From assembly GCA_944474755.1 (NCBI GenBank), contig OX104118.1, forward strand, positions 69,879,575-69,943,574: a stretch of 64,000 nucleotides of DNA. Reading direction: 5' to 3'. This DNA comes from Limnoperna fortunei. Its lineage: Eukaryota > Mollusca > Bivalvia > Mytilida > Modiolidae. Each line of letters starts with the position of its first letter. The stretch's first letter is position 1. The notes below the pieces were generated by a model. That model did no database searches. It saw only the letters and a list, made by a program, of their open reading frames with translations, and had not been told where the DNA came from. This document shows, piece after piece, positions 35,936 to 48,111 of the stretch. The position numbers were made by a program, and so were the translations under genes.

Positions 35936-36289
35936 ACATAAAAGTGATGTTTTTTTGAAGCACTAACATGTAAAAACCTGGCAATCCATGTCAACCCAAT
36001 AAATATTCATACCAAGTTGGATTTCCAATTGGTCAAGTGACTTGATACAAGATAATTGAAAGGTGAAATGTTTACAACTGTAGTCCATACCAGACAGCAA
36101 TTGATGATCTTGGGTTAGGTAAGCTGAAACTTAACTTTTATACATCTACCAGAACATTAAAAAATAAGTGCCAAAGTGCCACAAAAATGCCCGTCGGATA
36201 AATGCCATTTTTTGCACAAAAAATGAAGGGCTATAACTAACTAGACAAAGTCGATCTAGCGATCTCTGATATCCCCGCTTTTGTGAAAA

Positions 36290-36995
36290 TTTCAAAGGTT
36301 TTTGTGGACTGCTACCTTGAAATTTGATGGATTTCCCCAAATATCAAAAGGCTTTTTACCAACCTGATATATAACAATATCCCAAAGTTTCATTAAAATC
36401 AGATGCAAACTTTTTGAGTTACTGTCCGGAAACAACTTTTACGTTAAAATTTCTAACGATTTTCGTGGACTGTGACCTTGAAATTTGACGGATTTCCCCC
36501 AAAATCGATAGGCTTCTTACCAACCTCTTATATACAATATATCCCAAAGTTTCATTCAAATCGGATGTAAACTTTTTGAGTTATTGTCCGGAAACAACTT
36601 TTTTGTTAAAATTTCTAACATTTTTCGAGGACTGTCACCTTGAAATTTGATGGATTTCCCCCAAAATCGATAGGCATCTTACCAACCTGATATATGACAA
36701 TATCTTAAAGTTTCATTCAAATCGGATGTAAACTTTTTGAGTTATTGTCTGGAAACAACTTTTTTGTTAAAATTTCTAACGTTTTTCGTGGACTGTGACC
36801 TTGAAATTTGACGGATTTCCCCCAAAATCGATAGGCTTCTTACCAACCTGATAATGATATATAACAATATCCCAAAGTTTCATTCAAATCGGATGTAAAC
36901 TTTTTGAATTATAATCCAGAAACCAAATGTGGACGGACGAACGGACGGACATGAGGACCACTATATACCCCCGACTCTGTCGAGCGGGGGTATAA
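36290..36995 (+). repeat. Family H tandem-monomer element
   Basis: Four monomers of about 162 bp ('tggactgtgaccttgaaat', 'tcattcaaatcggatgtaaa', 'gtccggaaacaactttt'). It ends with an ACGG stretch ('gtggacggacgaacggacgg') and the hairpin CCCCCGaCTCtgtcGAGcGGGGG (36967-36989). Confidence 0.7.
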
Positions 36996-37480
36996 AAATG
37001 CCTGAAGCAATTTGGCTGGTTATCAATCTTGCTTGGTACGAGATATTATCACGATAAACATTTTCTCCAAGTTTCAAGAAGATTGGACATCTGTTTGAGT
37101 TAGAGAGCAGACAAAGGAAATTTTCCATTTTTATTTTATAAATAAGTGGCCATAACACTAAAGTGGCTGAAGTGATTTAGCTGGTTTTCGAACTTGGCCA
37201 CGATATTATGCCCATAAACATTTTCTACAAGTTTATGATGATTGGACAACATCAGTTTGAGTTAGAGAGCAGACAAGGCGAATTTGCCATTTTGTATAAA
37301 TAAAGGGCCATACTTCTGAAGTGGCTGAAGTCACTGGCCTAGTTTTCTAACTGGGCCAAGATATTATGCCCGTAAACATTTTTTCCCCAAGTTTCATGAA
37401 ATCAGACAACATCTGTTCAAGTTAGAGAGTGGACATCAAAGTGGACGCTGCCCGTCCACTGCCAACCAGACTCCCCCCCC
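36996..37480 (+). repeat. Further tandem monomers, family I
   Basis: Three diverged units of about 160 bp ('gataaacattttctccaag', 'gttagagagcagaca', 'aagtggctgaagt'). It ends 'gtggacatcaaagtggacgc' and a C-run. Confidence 0.55.
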
Positions 37481-37809
37481 CCCTTTCTGCCTGCATTGGG
37501 TTGTTACCATATTACGGCCTGTTCTGAAGTTTGGTACTAGTATAAATATTGCTGCTCATGCATTTTTTGATAGTAACATGCTTAAAGTATATAAGTATTA
37601 CAGAAATAACAAATCTATTATAGTAGTAGATGGTTAGAATACAGTAAGAATACAGTAAATAAGGAAAGAGAAAATTGTTTAAAAATATTTCCAGAATTGT
37701 TGTAGTATTACATGTATTACATGTTTTTGACACACTCACTACTACTAGTATAAAATACAAATGCTTCAAGAAAATATTCTGAAAAGTTACAACGCTTTAA
37801 CTACTAGTA

Positions 37810-38025
37810 TTTTTGGGGGGGTTTGTATGCTGTTTAACACCCTTTTAGCAATATTTTTGCCATACCATGGGGTCCAGCTTCCATTAGGGAGGAAGCCTGA
37901 CTGCAAAGCAGAAAACCTCAACTTTCAGTAGGAAAACTGGCAGTGAGACTCAAACCTGAAACCTCAGTATTGACAGACCATGTGATCAATAGTAGATGAC
38001 TACCAGCACTTGGCTACCAAGTTTA
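37810..38025 (-). repeat. tRNA-derived SINE, diverged
   Basis: The minus strand shares the order of the SINE at 43313: 'tgacagaccatgtgatcaat' (head region), 'aggaaaactggcag', 'gaggaagcctg', 'ttagcaatatttttgcc' and 'tgtttaacacc'. Confidence 0.55.
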
Positions 38026-38330
38026 GATCATTTTAAAGTATTCCATCAATTAACCAGTTTATGTAATAATTATGCTTTAAAGCGTGAATAACAAGTTTCA
38101 TCAATTTACTTTGCAATAATAATTAATTACTTTTAAATTAAAAAGAATCTAACAAAAAAATCTAACAAATGTCAAAAATCAAATATCTAATGGAAATTCA
38201 ATGAATAGGTGAATACATGTAAACCAGCTGTACATTATCTTAAGTTTTGCATGATTTTTATTAGACATGCAAAATGAGCCAATTTGCATTTAATTACTAT
38301 TTACTCTTTTCTGGTCAGAAAATACATATA

Positions 38331-39086
38331 AAAAATAACTATATCATAAGTTATTAAAATACCTATTTCCTGCATATTCACTTGTATAAAAAATAACTAT
38401 ATCATAAGATATTAAAATACCTATTTCCTCCATATTCACTTGTATAAAAAATAACTATATCATAAGTTATTAAAATACCTATTTCCTGCATATTCACTTG
38501 TATAAAAAATAACTATATCATAAGATATTAAAATACCTGTTTCCTGCATATTCACTTGTATAAAAAATAACTATATCATAAGATATTAAAATACCTATTT
38601 CCTGCATATTCACTTGTATAAAAAATAACTATATCATAAGATATTAAAATACCTATTTCCTGCATATTCACTTGTATAAAAAATAACTATATCATAAGTT
38701 ATTAAAATACCTATTTCCTGCATATTCACTTGTATAAAAAATAACTATATCATAAGATATTAAAATACCTATTTCCTGCATATTCACTTGTATAAAAAAT
38801 AACTATATCATAAGTTATTAAAATACCTATTTCCTGCATATTCACTTGTATAAAAAATAACTATATCATAAGTTATTAAAATACCTATTTCCTGCATATT
38901 CACTTGTATAAAAAATAACTATATCATAAGTTATTAAAATACCTATTTCCTGCATATTCACTTGTATAAAAAATAACTATATCATAAGTTATTAAAATAC
39001 CTATTTCCTGCATATTCACTTGTATAAAAAATAACTATATCATAAGTTATTAAAATACCTATTTCCTGCATATTCACTTGTATAAA
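38331..39086. repeat. 58 bp satellite, left block (about 13 units)
   Basis: Unit 'ataactatatcataag(a/t)tatt', 'aaaatacctatttcctgcat', 'attcacttgtataaaaa'. Period is 58 bp (for example, 'cacttg' ends at 38442 and 38500). Units differ mainly at one A/T position. There are no spacers, so it is not CRISPR. Confidence 0.95.
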
Positions 39087-40353
39087 CAAGTGTGGACACA
39101 GAAAAACGTCTCGCCTGCATTCCGCATCAGTAACGAAAATAAATTTCGTCATAAGCATTATGTAAATAGCATTAAATATCAGCAGCAGCCTGTATACAAA
39201 ATGTTGTCACCATACCCTGCATAGTTACAGGGGAACAGCCATAACCCAAAAACTTTAACGTAGTCGCTGGACCGTGAAATTGAGGTCAAGGTCAGGTGGA
39301 ACCTACCAGACAGTCATGTACTATTCATCAGCAACCTATATACCAAATATTGTCATCCTACCATGGGTAGTTACAGAGGAACTGGCGTAACCCAAAAACT
39401 TTTAATGTAGTCGCTGGACCGTGAAATTGAGGTCAAGGTCAGGTGACAACCACCAGACAGTCATGTACTTTTCATCAGCAACCTATATACCAAATATTGT
39501 CATCCTACCATGTATAGTTACAGAGGAACTGTCGTAACCCAAAAACTTTAACGTAGTCGTTGGACCGTGAAATTGAGGTCAAGGTCAGGTGACACCTACC
39601 CGACAGTCATGTTCTAGTCATCAGCAACCTATACACCAAATATTGTCATCCTACCATGCGTAGTTACAGAGGAACTGTCGTAACCCAAAAACTTTAACGT
39701 AGTCGCTGGACCGTGAAATTGAGGTCAAGGTCAGGTGACACCTACCAGACAGTCATGTACTAGTCATCAGCAACCTATACACCAAATATTGTTATCCTAC
39801 CATGCGTAGTTACAGAGGAACTGTCGTAACCCAAAAACTGTAACGTAGTCGCTGGACTGTGAAATTGAGGTCAAGGTCAGGTGACACCTACCAGACAGTC
39901 ATGTACTAGTCATCAGCAACCTATACACCAAATATTGTCATCCTACCATGCGTAGTTACAGAGGAACTGTCGTAACCCAAAAACTTTAACGTAGTCGCTG
40001 GACCGTGAAATTGAGGTCAAGGTCAGGTGACACCTACCAGACAGTCATGTACTAGTCATCAGCAACCTATACACCAAATATTGTCATCCTACCATGCGTA
40101 GTTACAGAGGAACTGCCGTAACCCAAAAACTTTAACGTAGTCACTGGACCGTGAAATTGAGGTCAAGGTCAGGTGACAGGTGACTGACTGGCAAGTACTC
40201 ATCATAAGCTACCTCTGGACCAAATTTGATGGACCTAGGGCTTGGGCTTACAAAGATATGAAGCAAGATGTCAAGTGTTTACGCCCTCCGCCGCCGCCGC
40301 CGGATTCCCATACATATGTCTCGCCTCCAGCCACTTTCGTCGCAGGCGAGACA
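39087..40353 (+). mobile_element. Family A element inserted in the 58 bp satellite
   Basis: Intact element with about seven monomers, from 'caagtgtggacacag' to the GTCTCGCC...GGCGAGAC hairpin and 'aca'. Both flanks are satellite: left ends 'cttgtataaa', right begins 'aaaataactatatc'. The uninterrupted unit reads 'cttgtataaaaaataac', which places the insertion inside the A-run with at most a very short target duplication. Confidence 0.85.
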
Positions 40354-40756
40354 AAAATAACTATATCATAAGATATTAAAATACCTATTTCCTGCATATT
40401 TACTTGTATAAAAAATAACTATATCATAAGTTATTAAAATACCTATTTCCTGCATATTCACTTGTATAAAAAATAACTATATCATTAGTTATTAAAATAC
40501 CTATTTCCTGCATATTCACTTGTATAAAAAATAACTATATCATAAGTTATTAAAATACCTATTTCCTGCATATTCACTTGTATAAAAAATAACTATATCA
40601 TAAGTTATTAAAATACCTATTTCCTGCATATTCACTTGTATAAAAAATAACTATATCATAAGTTATTAAAATACCTATTTCCTGCATATTCACTTGTATA
40701 AAAAATAACTATATCATAAGATATTAAAATACCTATTTCCTGCATATTCACTTGTA
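40354..40756. repeat. 58 bp satellite, right block (about 7 units)
   Basis: Continuation of the array at 38331 after the family A insertion. It ends 'cttgta' at 40756, abutting a possible exon. Confidence 0.95.
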
Positions 40757-40800
40757 GCAGTTAATGCCTCCTTCAATTCCTGGGCCAGAGAAATTATTAC

Positions 40801-40837
40801 TAGTGACAACTGTATTTAGTGATCTGTACAGTAATAC
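40801..40837 (-). CDS. Weak candidate exon upstream of the minus-strand gene
   Basis: Acceptor 'gctttcattttag', one open frame (VLLYRSLNTVVT). With donor ACTA|GTAATA it leaves in phase 1, compatible with 35472-35555. An alternative donor at 40751 (ACAA|GTGAAT), at the satellite edge, would give phase 2 and no match. Low support. Confidence 0.2.
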
Positions 40838-41682
40838 CTAAAATGAAAGCATCAATATGTCAATTCATTTAACAGATTTTTTACAACATCTGTGCATGAC
40901 ATAATATCCTATCTTTATATACTAGAACCTTTATATCTCGTGTTTAGTTTCAATATTGGGACAGAGAAAAATGAAAGTAAAAGCAGAATTTTTCCACATC
41001 ATTTTAGCAAAAAGTTTCTAGAACATTTTTTGGGCTCTATTGTATTAGAGAATAAATAATATAATGTAGCTATGTTAAGGTCAACAATTGACCAAATTTT
41101 GAACATACATGTATCAGCTATGATGAGGACCTCAATGCTTGCAATATATTACAGAGTTGAGGCCCCTGCAATCTAGCCAATAGACATTAACAAATTAGAG
41201 AGCAGTGAACTAAAACACACAATGTAAAATGCAGTTGAATTACACATTATCCTTCTAACTCATTGGACATCGGACAAATGCACCAGCTGCATTCTTCTGC
41301 TGCTCAATCAACATTCTAATGTGCAGCACTATAATATACAGACATGGGCCTACATCATATAATGCTAGTGATACAAGAGGAACAAGTTGAAAAGGCAGAT
41401 GTTATTGGAAGGATCTAATAGCATTGGTAGTACATGCTTGTAAATACTTATAGACTAAACAATGCAGCTGTTCCTAATAAAGCACTAATATACTGATAGC
41501 TAATACAGAATAGAACTTTGAATGAAATTTTTTTTTTACAAAAGAAAATGGTGAAAATAATTGATGCATGTTCTTATTACTGCAGAAATTAAATGCAAAA
41601 AAAAACTCCCAAAAAAATCAAATTCAACAAGACCCTAGAGTTTCAGATTACCAGTGCACAAAATAGGTTACACTGCACATAG
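40838..41682. other. Unassigned
   Basis: AT-rich, with no exon, RNA or repeat recognised. Confidence 0.3.
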
Positions 41683-42645
41683 GAAGCTAGAGGCCCTAGA
41701 AGCCTGTAATGGCCCACCTGGAACCCAAATTACTTCAACAATATTTAAATTTTTGAAATCAACAGTTTCAGTCTAGTTTTTATAGCTTTTACGTTACTGT
41801 GCAAAAACTAAACATTTCTTCAAAAATTCTTCAAAAAAGTGCAATAACTCCTATAAGGTGCTATAAGACAATTTCTGAAAATTACATGGTTTGTAGGCCT
41901 TGTCCTTTCGGGTAATTTAGAAATTTATAGCTTTACAGTTTTACACTAGGTGTGTTATGGACTAATTTATAATACAAAAACTGTTCATTTGTCCAAATTC
42001 ATAATTAAAGGGCAATAACTCCTATAAAGAGTCATCTTGCAATTTTGGACTAAGCAATCATTTGTTGGGCTTCTTCTGCTAATTATTTGTGCAATTTACA
42101 GTTTCCATCTAGCTGCAATAGTTTTCAAGTTACAGGACAAAAATGGAAAATTTCATTAAAAAATTGTCATTTAAGGGCAATAATCCCTCGAGTCATCTGA
42201 CAATTTCAGACCAATTGAGTGAATTGTAGAGCTTTATTGCTGATCATTTTTGCTATGTATAATTTCACTCTAGCTGTTATGGTTTTAAAGTTACATGACA
42301 AAACAGAAAATGTCTTTAAAAATTGCAATTTAAGGGCAATAACTCCTATAAGGAGTCATCTGACAATTTCAGACTTGCATGGTAAATAGTATGGCTTGTA
42401 TTACTGATAATTTTTGCACTCTAGCTGTTACAATTCTTTTGGTTACAGGACGAAAACAGAAAATTTCATAAAAATTTGCCATTTATGAGTTGTCTGACAA
42501 TTTCAGACCAATCAATTGCAAGTGAATTGCAGGGCCTTTACTGCTGATCATTTGTGCAATTTACATTTTCAATCTAGCTTCTATAGTTTTCAAGTTACAG
42601 GACGAAAACAGAAAATTTCATAAAATATTGCCATTTAACACCAAT
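41683..42645 (+). repeat. Family B element, old diverged copy
   Basis: Starts 'ctagaggccctagaagcctg' and 'gcccacctgga', then five to six decayed monomers ('agggcaataactcctataag', 'gttacaggacaaaa'). The 3' hairpin is lost. Confidence 0.7.
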
Positions 42646-43312
42646 TCTCCATAAGGATCAACAGATTTCCATATAGGGTGAGACATGACATGTCTCCAAT
42701 TTTGCTGAGTTTCATTTTATAAGTTGAAATTGACCATTGGATCACAAAATAATGATTGTTTGTTATGATTTGACTTCTGTTGCCATGGTAGCCATTTTTG
42801 GCCGATTAAAATGCAGTGAAAAGGGCAATATTCAAATCCCAATTTTTCAGGGGAAAATCAATTCATATTCAATAGAATTTTTTTATTTGCTTAATTCAAT
42901 ATCTCATTGACAATATTCATAACAGTTACAACACTTAATATGTGTGATCAGACTGAGACTATTGAACATGTCAAGAAATAGTGCATTATTCTCTATAATT
43001 TCTGTTAAAAAATATTACCATTTTTGCCACTTTACTGACTCCATTTTCAGAAAATGCACCAATCACAAATACTGATCATCAGTATATATCTGGGATATTT
43101 ACAAGAATATCCATGAACCACAGGCCGTTTAATTAGTAGACATCAATTAATACAAGTTGAACATAATATACTATTTTGTCTTATTTGCCTATGTTATTGT
43201 AAAATGTAAATACAATATTTGTTTTCCAATGTAAGAACTAATAGTTTACTAATAAAAATGTTCCAGCTTTTACCTTGTTTACCTTCATGTCAGAGCAATA
43301 TAGTTTGTTTTT
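42646..43312. other. Unassigned, repeat-like
   Basis: Text such as 'gttgccatggtagccatttt' suggests another old dispersed repeat, but no second copy is in the window. Confidence 0.25.
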
Positions 43313-43582
43313 GTTGTTTGTTTGATGGTGTTTAACGCCACTTTCAGCAATTTTTCAGCTATATCATGGCGTCTAGTTTTTAATGGGGGAGGAAGCCGGA
43401 GTACCCGGAGAAAACCCCCGACCTGCGGTAGGAAAACTGGCAATCCTTGTCAATTAAGATTGGAGTTGAGTACACCCTGCCTGCAGTGAGAATCGAACCC
43501 GCAATCTCAGTGTTGACAGACCACGTAATCAATAGTAGACGAACTACTTTGACCACTCTGCCACCGGGGCCCCCCCCCCCCG
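43313..43582 (-). repeat. tRNA-derived SINE, best-preserved copy
   Basis: On the minus strand: a tRNA-like head with A box (TGGCAGAGTGG) and B box (GGGTTCGATTCTC), the body 'gtgtactcaactccaatctt', 'gggttttctccgggtactcc', and the tail 'gatatagctgaaaaattgct', 'gtttaacaccatcaaacaa'. Length is about 270 bp. Molluscan V-SINE-type architecture; naming the exact family would need a library search. Confidence 0.8.
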
Positions 43583-44063
43583 GGCAATATAAAAGGTACA
43601 TGTAGAAACTCCATTTGGTGCTATAGTTAAAGTTTTGTAAGGTTGTTGGGGAAACATGTGAAATTGGAAATCAGTCTGCTAAACTAAATTTCTGTTGACA
43701 TTAAAATTTAAAAATTCTCTTGCTTCTCCCATTTTCCATTGTTTCCGCATGGGGGGAGTACGTGGAGAACAAGAAGTGAAAGATGTAATTTAATTAAGAT
43801 TGAAAATCGGGATACATACATTTGTAATTTTTAAACATGACACTATGAGTTCTGGTTAACTGCAAGAATGGATGATTTATATCTTACTTAAACTAGGCTA
43901 TTGAACATCATTTGAAAGGAAAGATTTTAAACAAAAAAAACAATTAACAATTTTTTCGCCTTGCAAAGTTATATCTGTCATGTGCATATTTTTTTTCATA
44001 TTTTAATACTCTGCATATTTCTATCTATATGTTAATTTCTGCAGTCCAAATAAAAATTAAAAA
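43583..44063. other. Unassigned
   Basis: Nothing recognised. Confidence 0.3.
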
Positions 44064-44884
44064 CAAGTGTGGACACAGAAAAACGTCTCGCCTGCATTCC
44101 GCATCAGTAACTAAAATAAATTTCGTCATAAGCACTACGTAAATAGCATTAAATATCAGCAGCGGCCTGTATACAAAATATTGTCACCATACCCTGCATA
44201 GTTACAGGGGAACAGCCATAACCCAAAAACTTTAACGTAGACGCTGGACCGTGAAATTGAGGTCAAGGTCAAGTGGAACCTACCAGACAGTCATGTACTA
44301 TTCATCAGCAACCTTTATACCAAATATTGTCATCCTACCATGCGTAGTTACAGAGGAACTATCGTAACCCAAAAACTTTAACGCAGTCGCTGGACCGTGA
44401 AATTGAGGTCAAGGTCATGTGACACCTACCAGACAGTCATGTACTAGTCATCAGCAACCTATACACCAAATATTGTCATCCTACCATGCGTAGTTACAGA
44501 GGAAATGTCGTAACCCAAAAACTTTAACGTAGTCGCTGGACCGTGAAATTGAGGTCAAGGTCAGGCGACACCTACCAGACAGTCATGTACTAGTCATCAG
44601 CAACCTATACACCAAATAGTGTCATCCTACCATGCGTGATACAGATGAACTGTCGTAACCCAAAAAACTTTAACGTAGTCGCTGGACCGTGAAATTGAGG
44701 TCAAGGTCAGGTGACAGGGGACTGACTGGCAAGTACTCATCATAAGCTTCCTCTGGACCAAATTTGATGGACATAGGGCTTGGGCTTACAAAGATATGAA
44801 GCAAGATGTCAAGTGTTTACGCCGCCGCCGCCGGATTCCCATACATATGTCTCGCCTCCAGCAACTTTCGTCGCAGGCGAGACA
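44064..44884 (+). mobile_element. Family A element, copy at 44 kb
   Basis: Complete ends and about four monomers. Right flank 'aaaataac' and A-rich left flank ('attaaaaa') again show insertion at an A-run. Confidence 0.75.
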
Positions 44885-46206
44885 AAAATAACAATACAAA
44901 AAGAAAGTTGAGAACAGGGATTTTTAAACTTAAAAAATGTGTTTATGTCTCCTGTCTGTCTGACCAGAACATAAATTTGTACAGTGTGCCAAATAATTGC
45001 ATTTTGCAACAAAAACGCAGATGAAATTGATTTACACATACAAAATCTATCCAATTAAATCTCATGTCCTTCTGTCACTCCTACTACAAGCATCATATGG
45101 ATCTGGTCCTAGGGTTCTTAAATCTCACTTCATTGTAAAATATAACTTTTATTTTGTATTGCTTTTAGTAAATAATTCTAACAAGGAATTGACTTGTTTA
45201 AATATAGAATTTTTTTTATCTGTAAAAAGTTAATAGATAATAACACCTGGTTATGAGGGTTAGTGACATCATCTTTGTATTCATAGAATGGGCAAGGTTG
45301 TAGGTTTAAGATGCACTGTTTGAGTTGCATTTATATTTTTTGCAAAACTATTACCTTATCCATATTAGTCCTGTTTAATTGTTTGGAATAGTAATATTGC
45401 CAAACATTCTCTAGCCCTGTTTTAGACAATAGCTCAACAGAAAATTTCAAACATTTTCGTTTTGTAGTAATTTATTATTAAAATACGCACGTACATCGTT
45501 TGTAAAAAGTGGGTGTGGTTACCTTCCTGGGTGTTGCGCTATTAATGGTAAAAACTTGTGAATGTACACATTTTATACAATTATTAACTCTAAAAATAAA
45601 TAATTTCAAATGTATTATTGACTTAATATGATTTTGGCTATTAGCGGTTTATAAAAAATCAAGAGAGATTAGAAAATATCTTTATGATTATGCGGTAAAC
45701 CGGAAGTGTTAGAGGGGTTTCGCCCAAAACTGTGTTTTATTAGCATTTTCTTCTGTTTACTAAAGATTTACTAAGGAAGAATCAAATCAAATCAATTTAT
45801 AAATATTTATTTATTTGGCAACAGGATGGGTAGTTGTTATTTACTTTTGAACGTTTTTGTGAATTGAAAAGTGGTACTTCACATTGCTGGGTTCCTAACT
45901 TTCGGGTTGTAGATTAATTTCAATCAAAATTTTTAACTTAGAGGTCACTGTCATGATCAACAAAATTGTACAAATTTGAATATAATCATCATACCTTCAA
46001 TCAAGTTATTTCAGCAATAGATTTAGGTTACATTGTTGTCACATGACTTTTTGTTCAAAATGAAAGCGAAATGTCGGAATGTAAGGGTATCGATGGAAAT
46101 GAGCTTAGAAATGCACTTAAATCATCTTGACTGAAGGAATGATTATTTTATATTCATAGAGAAATATATCTAAAGAAGCGAATTATACATAGTTTAACTG
46201 GACAAA
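44885..46206. other. Unassigned
   Basis: No repeat family in this window matches. Short overlapping frames lack splice or domain support. Confidence 0.3.
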
Positions 46207-46379
46207 ATGGTTTTTTTTTTAACATCTGGACACGATGAAATTTGCCGACTTATGGAGAGCTCTATGACGTCCCACGCAAAAAAGCGTATTTATGGATGTA
46301 CGTGGGCTGGTACCTTTGTCTGGAACATTTTCAGATGTTTCCGTTGTAAAGACGGATTGAAATTGGTTGATATCATCAG
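46207..46379 (+). CDS. Candidate first coding exon of a plus-strand gene
   Basis: ATG at 46207 opens a frame through a T-run to MESSMTSHAKKRIYGCTWAG and TFVWNIFRCFRCKDGLKLVD, ending at donor ATCAG|GTACAC in phase 2. The FRCFRC Cys cluster is the only notable feature. The real start may be the Met of MESSM, since the ten-T run looks non-coding. No homologue is recognised. Confidence 0.3.
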
Positions 46380-47535
46380 GTACACAGCAAAATATCTGTT
46401 TAATTAATTTCTTTTTTTAGTTACACATACAGTGTCGATTTAATTTAGCTATGTAATTTACGAAAAAACCGTTTACCATCCTAATGCTGCCACATTTCGA
46501 AATCGTGCTCCTACTGCTCGTGTGTAGTTTTCCTTCCCAGTTGTATTTTACACACAAATGTGATTACTTCTAAGCTTGTACTAGCAAGATATTCTTTAAA
46601 CGTCGTAAATAATCATAAAGCGTAACAGCGCATGCTCAGTTACTTCTTTCACTTTGTACCATTTTTGCATAACCTCTATCAGAAAATATTTTTTTGAAAT
46701 AAATAAAAATAATAAAATAAAATAACATATTAAAAAAAATAATAATAATAATAAACACAAAAAATAAAATAAAAAAGTCATTGATATGAAATAAAAAATT
46801 CATTGGAGCACATGCTAATCTTCTTTTGTATGGATGATCTACCACTTGATTGGTACACCCAATATAAATTGGTATGAGATAGTCACAGGTAAAATATTTA
46901 CATAAATTATATACATCTAATAGCGACAAAGTATTTATTTGTCTTGGCTAATTTGTCTTCATTTTTGACAACAAAGACAACAAAAAGACAAAAAGCTTTA
47001 TTTAAAGTCGATGTATCAAAACAGTAAACACAAGCTCTACAGAGCTTTTAAAACCCTCTATCGCTAAATTTATCTTAATTTTTACAATAATATCATAAAA
47101 TTATGTTCAGTCAGGAACCTATAAATCAACGGGACTGGAATCTAACGATATCGTATACTTTTCCTCGTCGCGCCAATACTTAATTTGCGAACAAGTGTCG
47201 ACACGGATATGACCGTATTTACGGCTTTTGTACGATACAATCTGTTCGAGACTCAAGTAAGTTACATGTATATATCAATAAATTGATGCATTTAATAACA
47301 AAAATTAAACACACGCATAAAAAAAACAAAGAAAAACAAAACAAAACAAAAGCAGAAAGAAAAAAAAACATAAAGAACAAACAAACAAAAAACAAAAACA
47401 AAAGTTTTGACTAATTCTAAAATTCGATTTGTTGTACTAGTCCTAGTGAATTAAAATCAAAGCCGCCTTGTATGATTTTATTTGATGTTTATGGTTTCAC
47501 CAATTAGACAAATTATATGATGACACAGGTATTAG
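46380..47535. other. Putative intron, low-complexity AT
   Basis: Contains (AAT)n at about 46738-46752 and A-rich runs at 47318-47402. The minus-strand 'agaagattagcatg' at about 46810-46825 resembles a stretch of U6 snRNA, but the rest does not match. Confidence 0.3.
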
Positions 47536-47785
47536 CTACCTAGGGTGTACCCTCAGACAACTTTTGACACCGTTGTTTATTGAACCATTTGTTCACCACA
47601 CCTGTGATTACATAACAAATGCAACAGGTGTACGCCAAATTAAAAGAGAATGGGTTGTAAAAAATACTTATTCCAATTCTGAAATTTTTTATCATTTGCA
47701 TTTAAAAGGAGTTTCTTGTAAAATAGAAGCTGAAAATACGTTACAGGATGGAGATGTTCTCGTGGAAAAAAGTGTTCGAAAAAAG
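47536..47785 (+). CDS. Candidate internal exon of the plus-strand gene
   Basis: Acceptor 'acacaggtattag' (weak) and donor AAAAAG|GTAAAA, phase 2 in (matching 46379) and 0 out. It encodes about 83 residues including LTPLFIEPFVHHTCDYITNA, YSNSEIFYHLHLKGVSCKIE and NTLQDGDVLVEK. The frame is open with normal residue composition. No known domain. Confidence 0.4.
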
Positions 47786-47862
47786 GTAAAAAAAGTATGC
47801 TTATTAATAGTGTTATCAATTATGACCTATTTCTGTGCATTCTTAAAACATCATTCTTTCAG

Positions 47863-48107
47863 AATGTGAAAGAAAAAGGAATACTGCTTTCATAATACAG
47901 AAGTATATTGGTTGTATTCAAGGGGACCGTTTAAAAATCTGCGTCGACTTTCCAAAAACCTGCAAATATTTCATGCTACCTAATCCAAAAATATACGGGG
48001 AATCACGACAAAAAAACTATATGCTGCAACGCGACACAAAAAACCTAATTGGTTGGTTTATACCTTTTAAATGTGTATTATTGCATTATGATAATATATG
48101 GTCATAA
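47863..48107 (+). CDS. Candidate 3' exon with two open frames
   Basis: Acceptor 'cattctttcag' at 47862. In phase with the preceding exon it ends quickly (NVKEKGILLS then TAA). A second acceptor at 47872 would give KKEYCFHNTEVYWLYSRGPF and 16 more residues in phase. A third frame, out of phase with that donor, stays open for 80 codons to 48107 (KYIGCIQGDRLKICVDFPKT and onward). Which is used cannot be told from sequence alone. Confidence 0.3.
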
Positions 48108-48111
48108 AATA

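Noticed and set aside
38331..40756. CRISPR-like regular repeats
   Set aside because: Units are contiguous 58 bp with no spacers, in eukaryotic DNA; it is a satellite.
43380..43601. 73 aa minus ORF
   Set aside because: It lies in the SINE at 43313-43582.
46801..46845. U6 snRNA-like core (agaagattagcatg) on the minus strand
   Set aside because: Only about 20 nt match; the 5' stem, 3' half and a proximal promoter element are absent.
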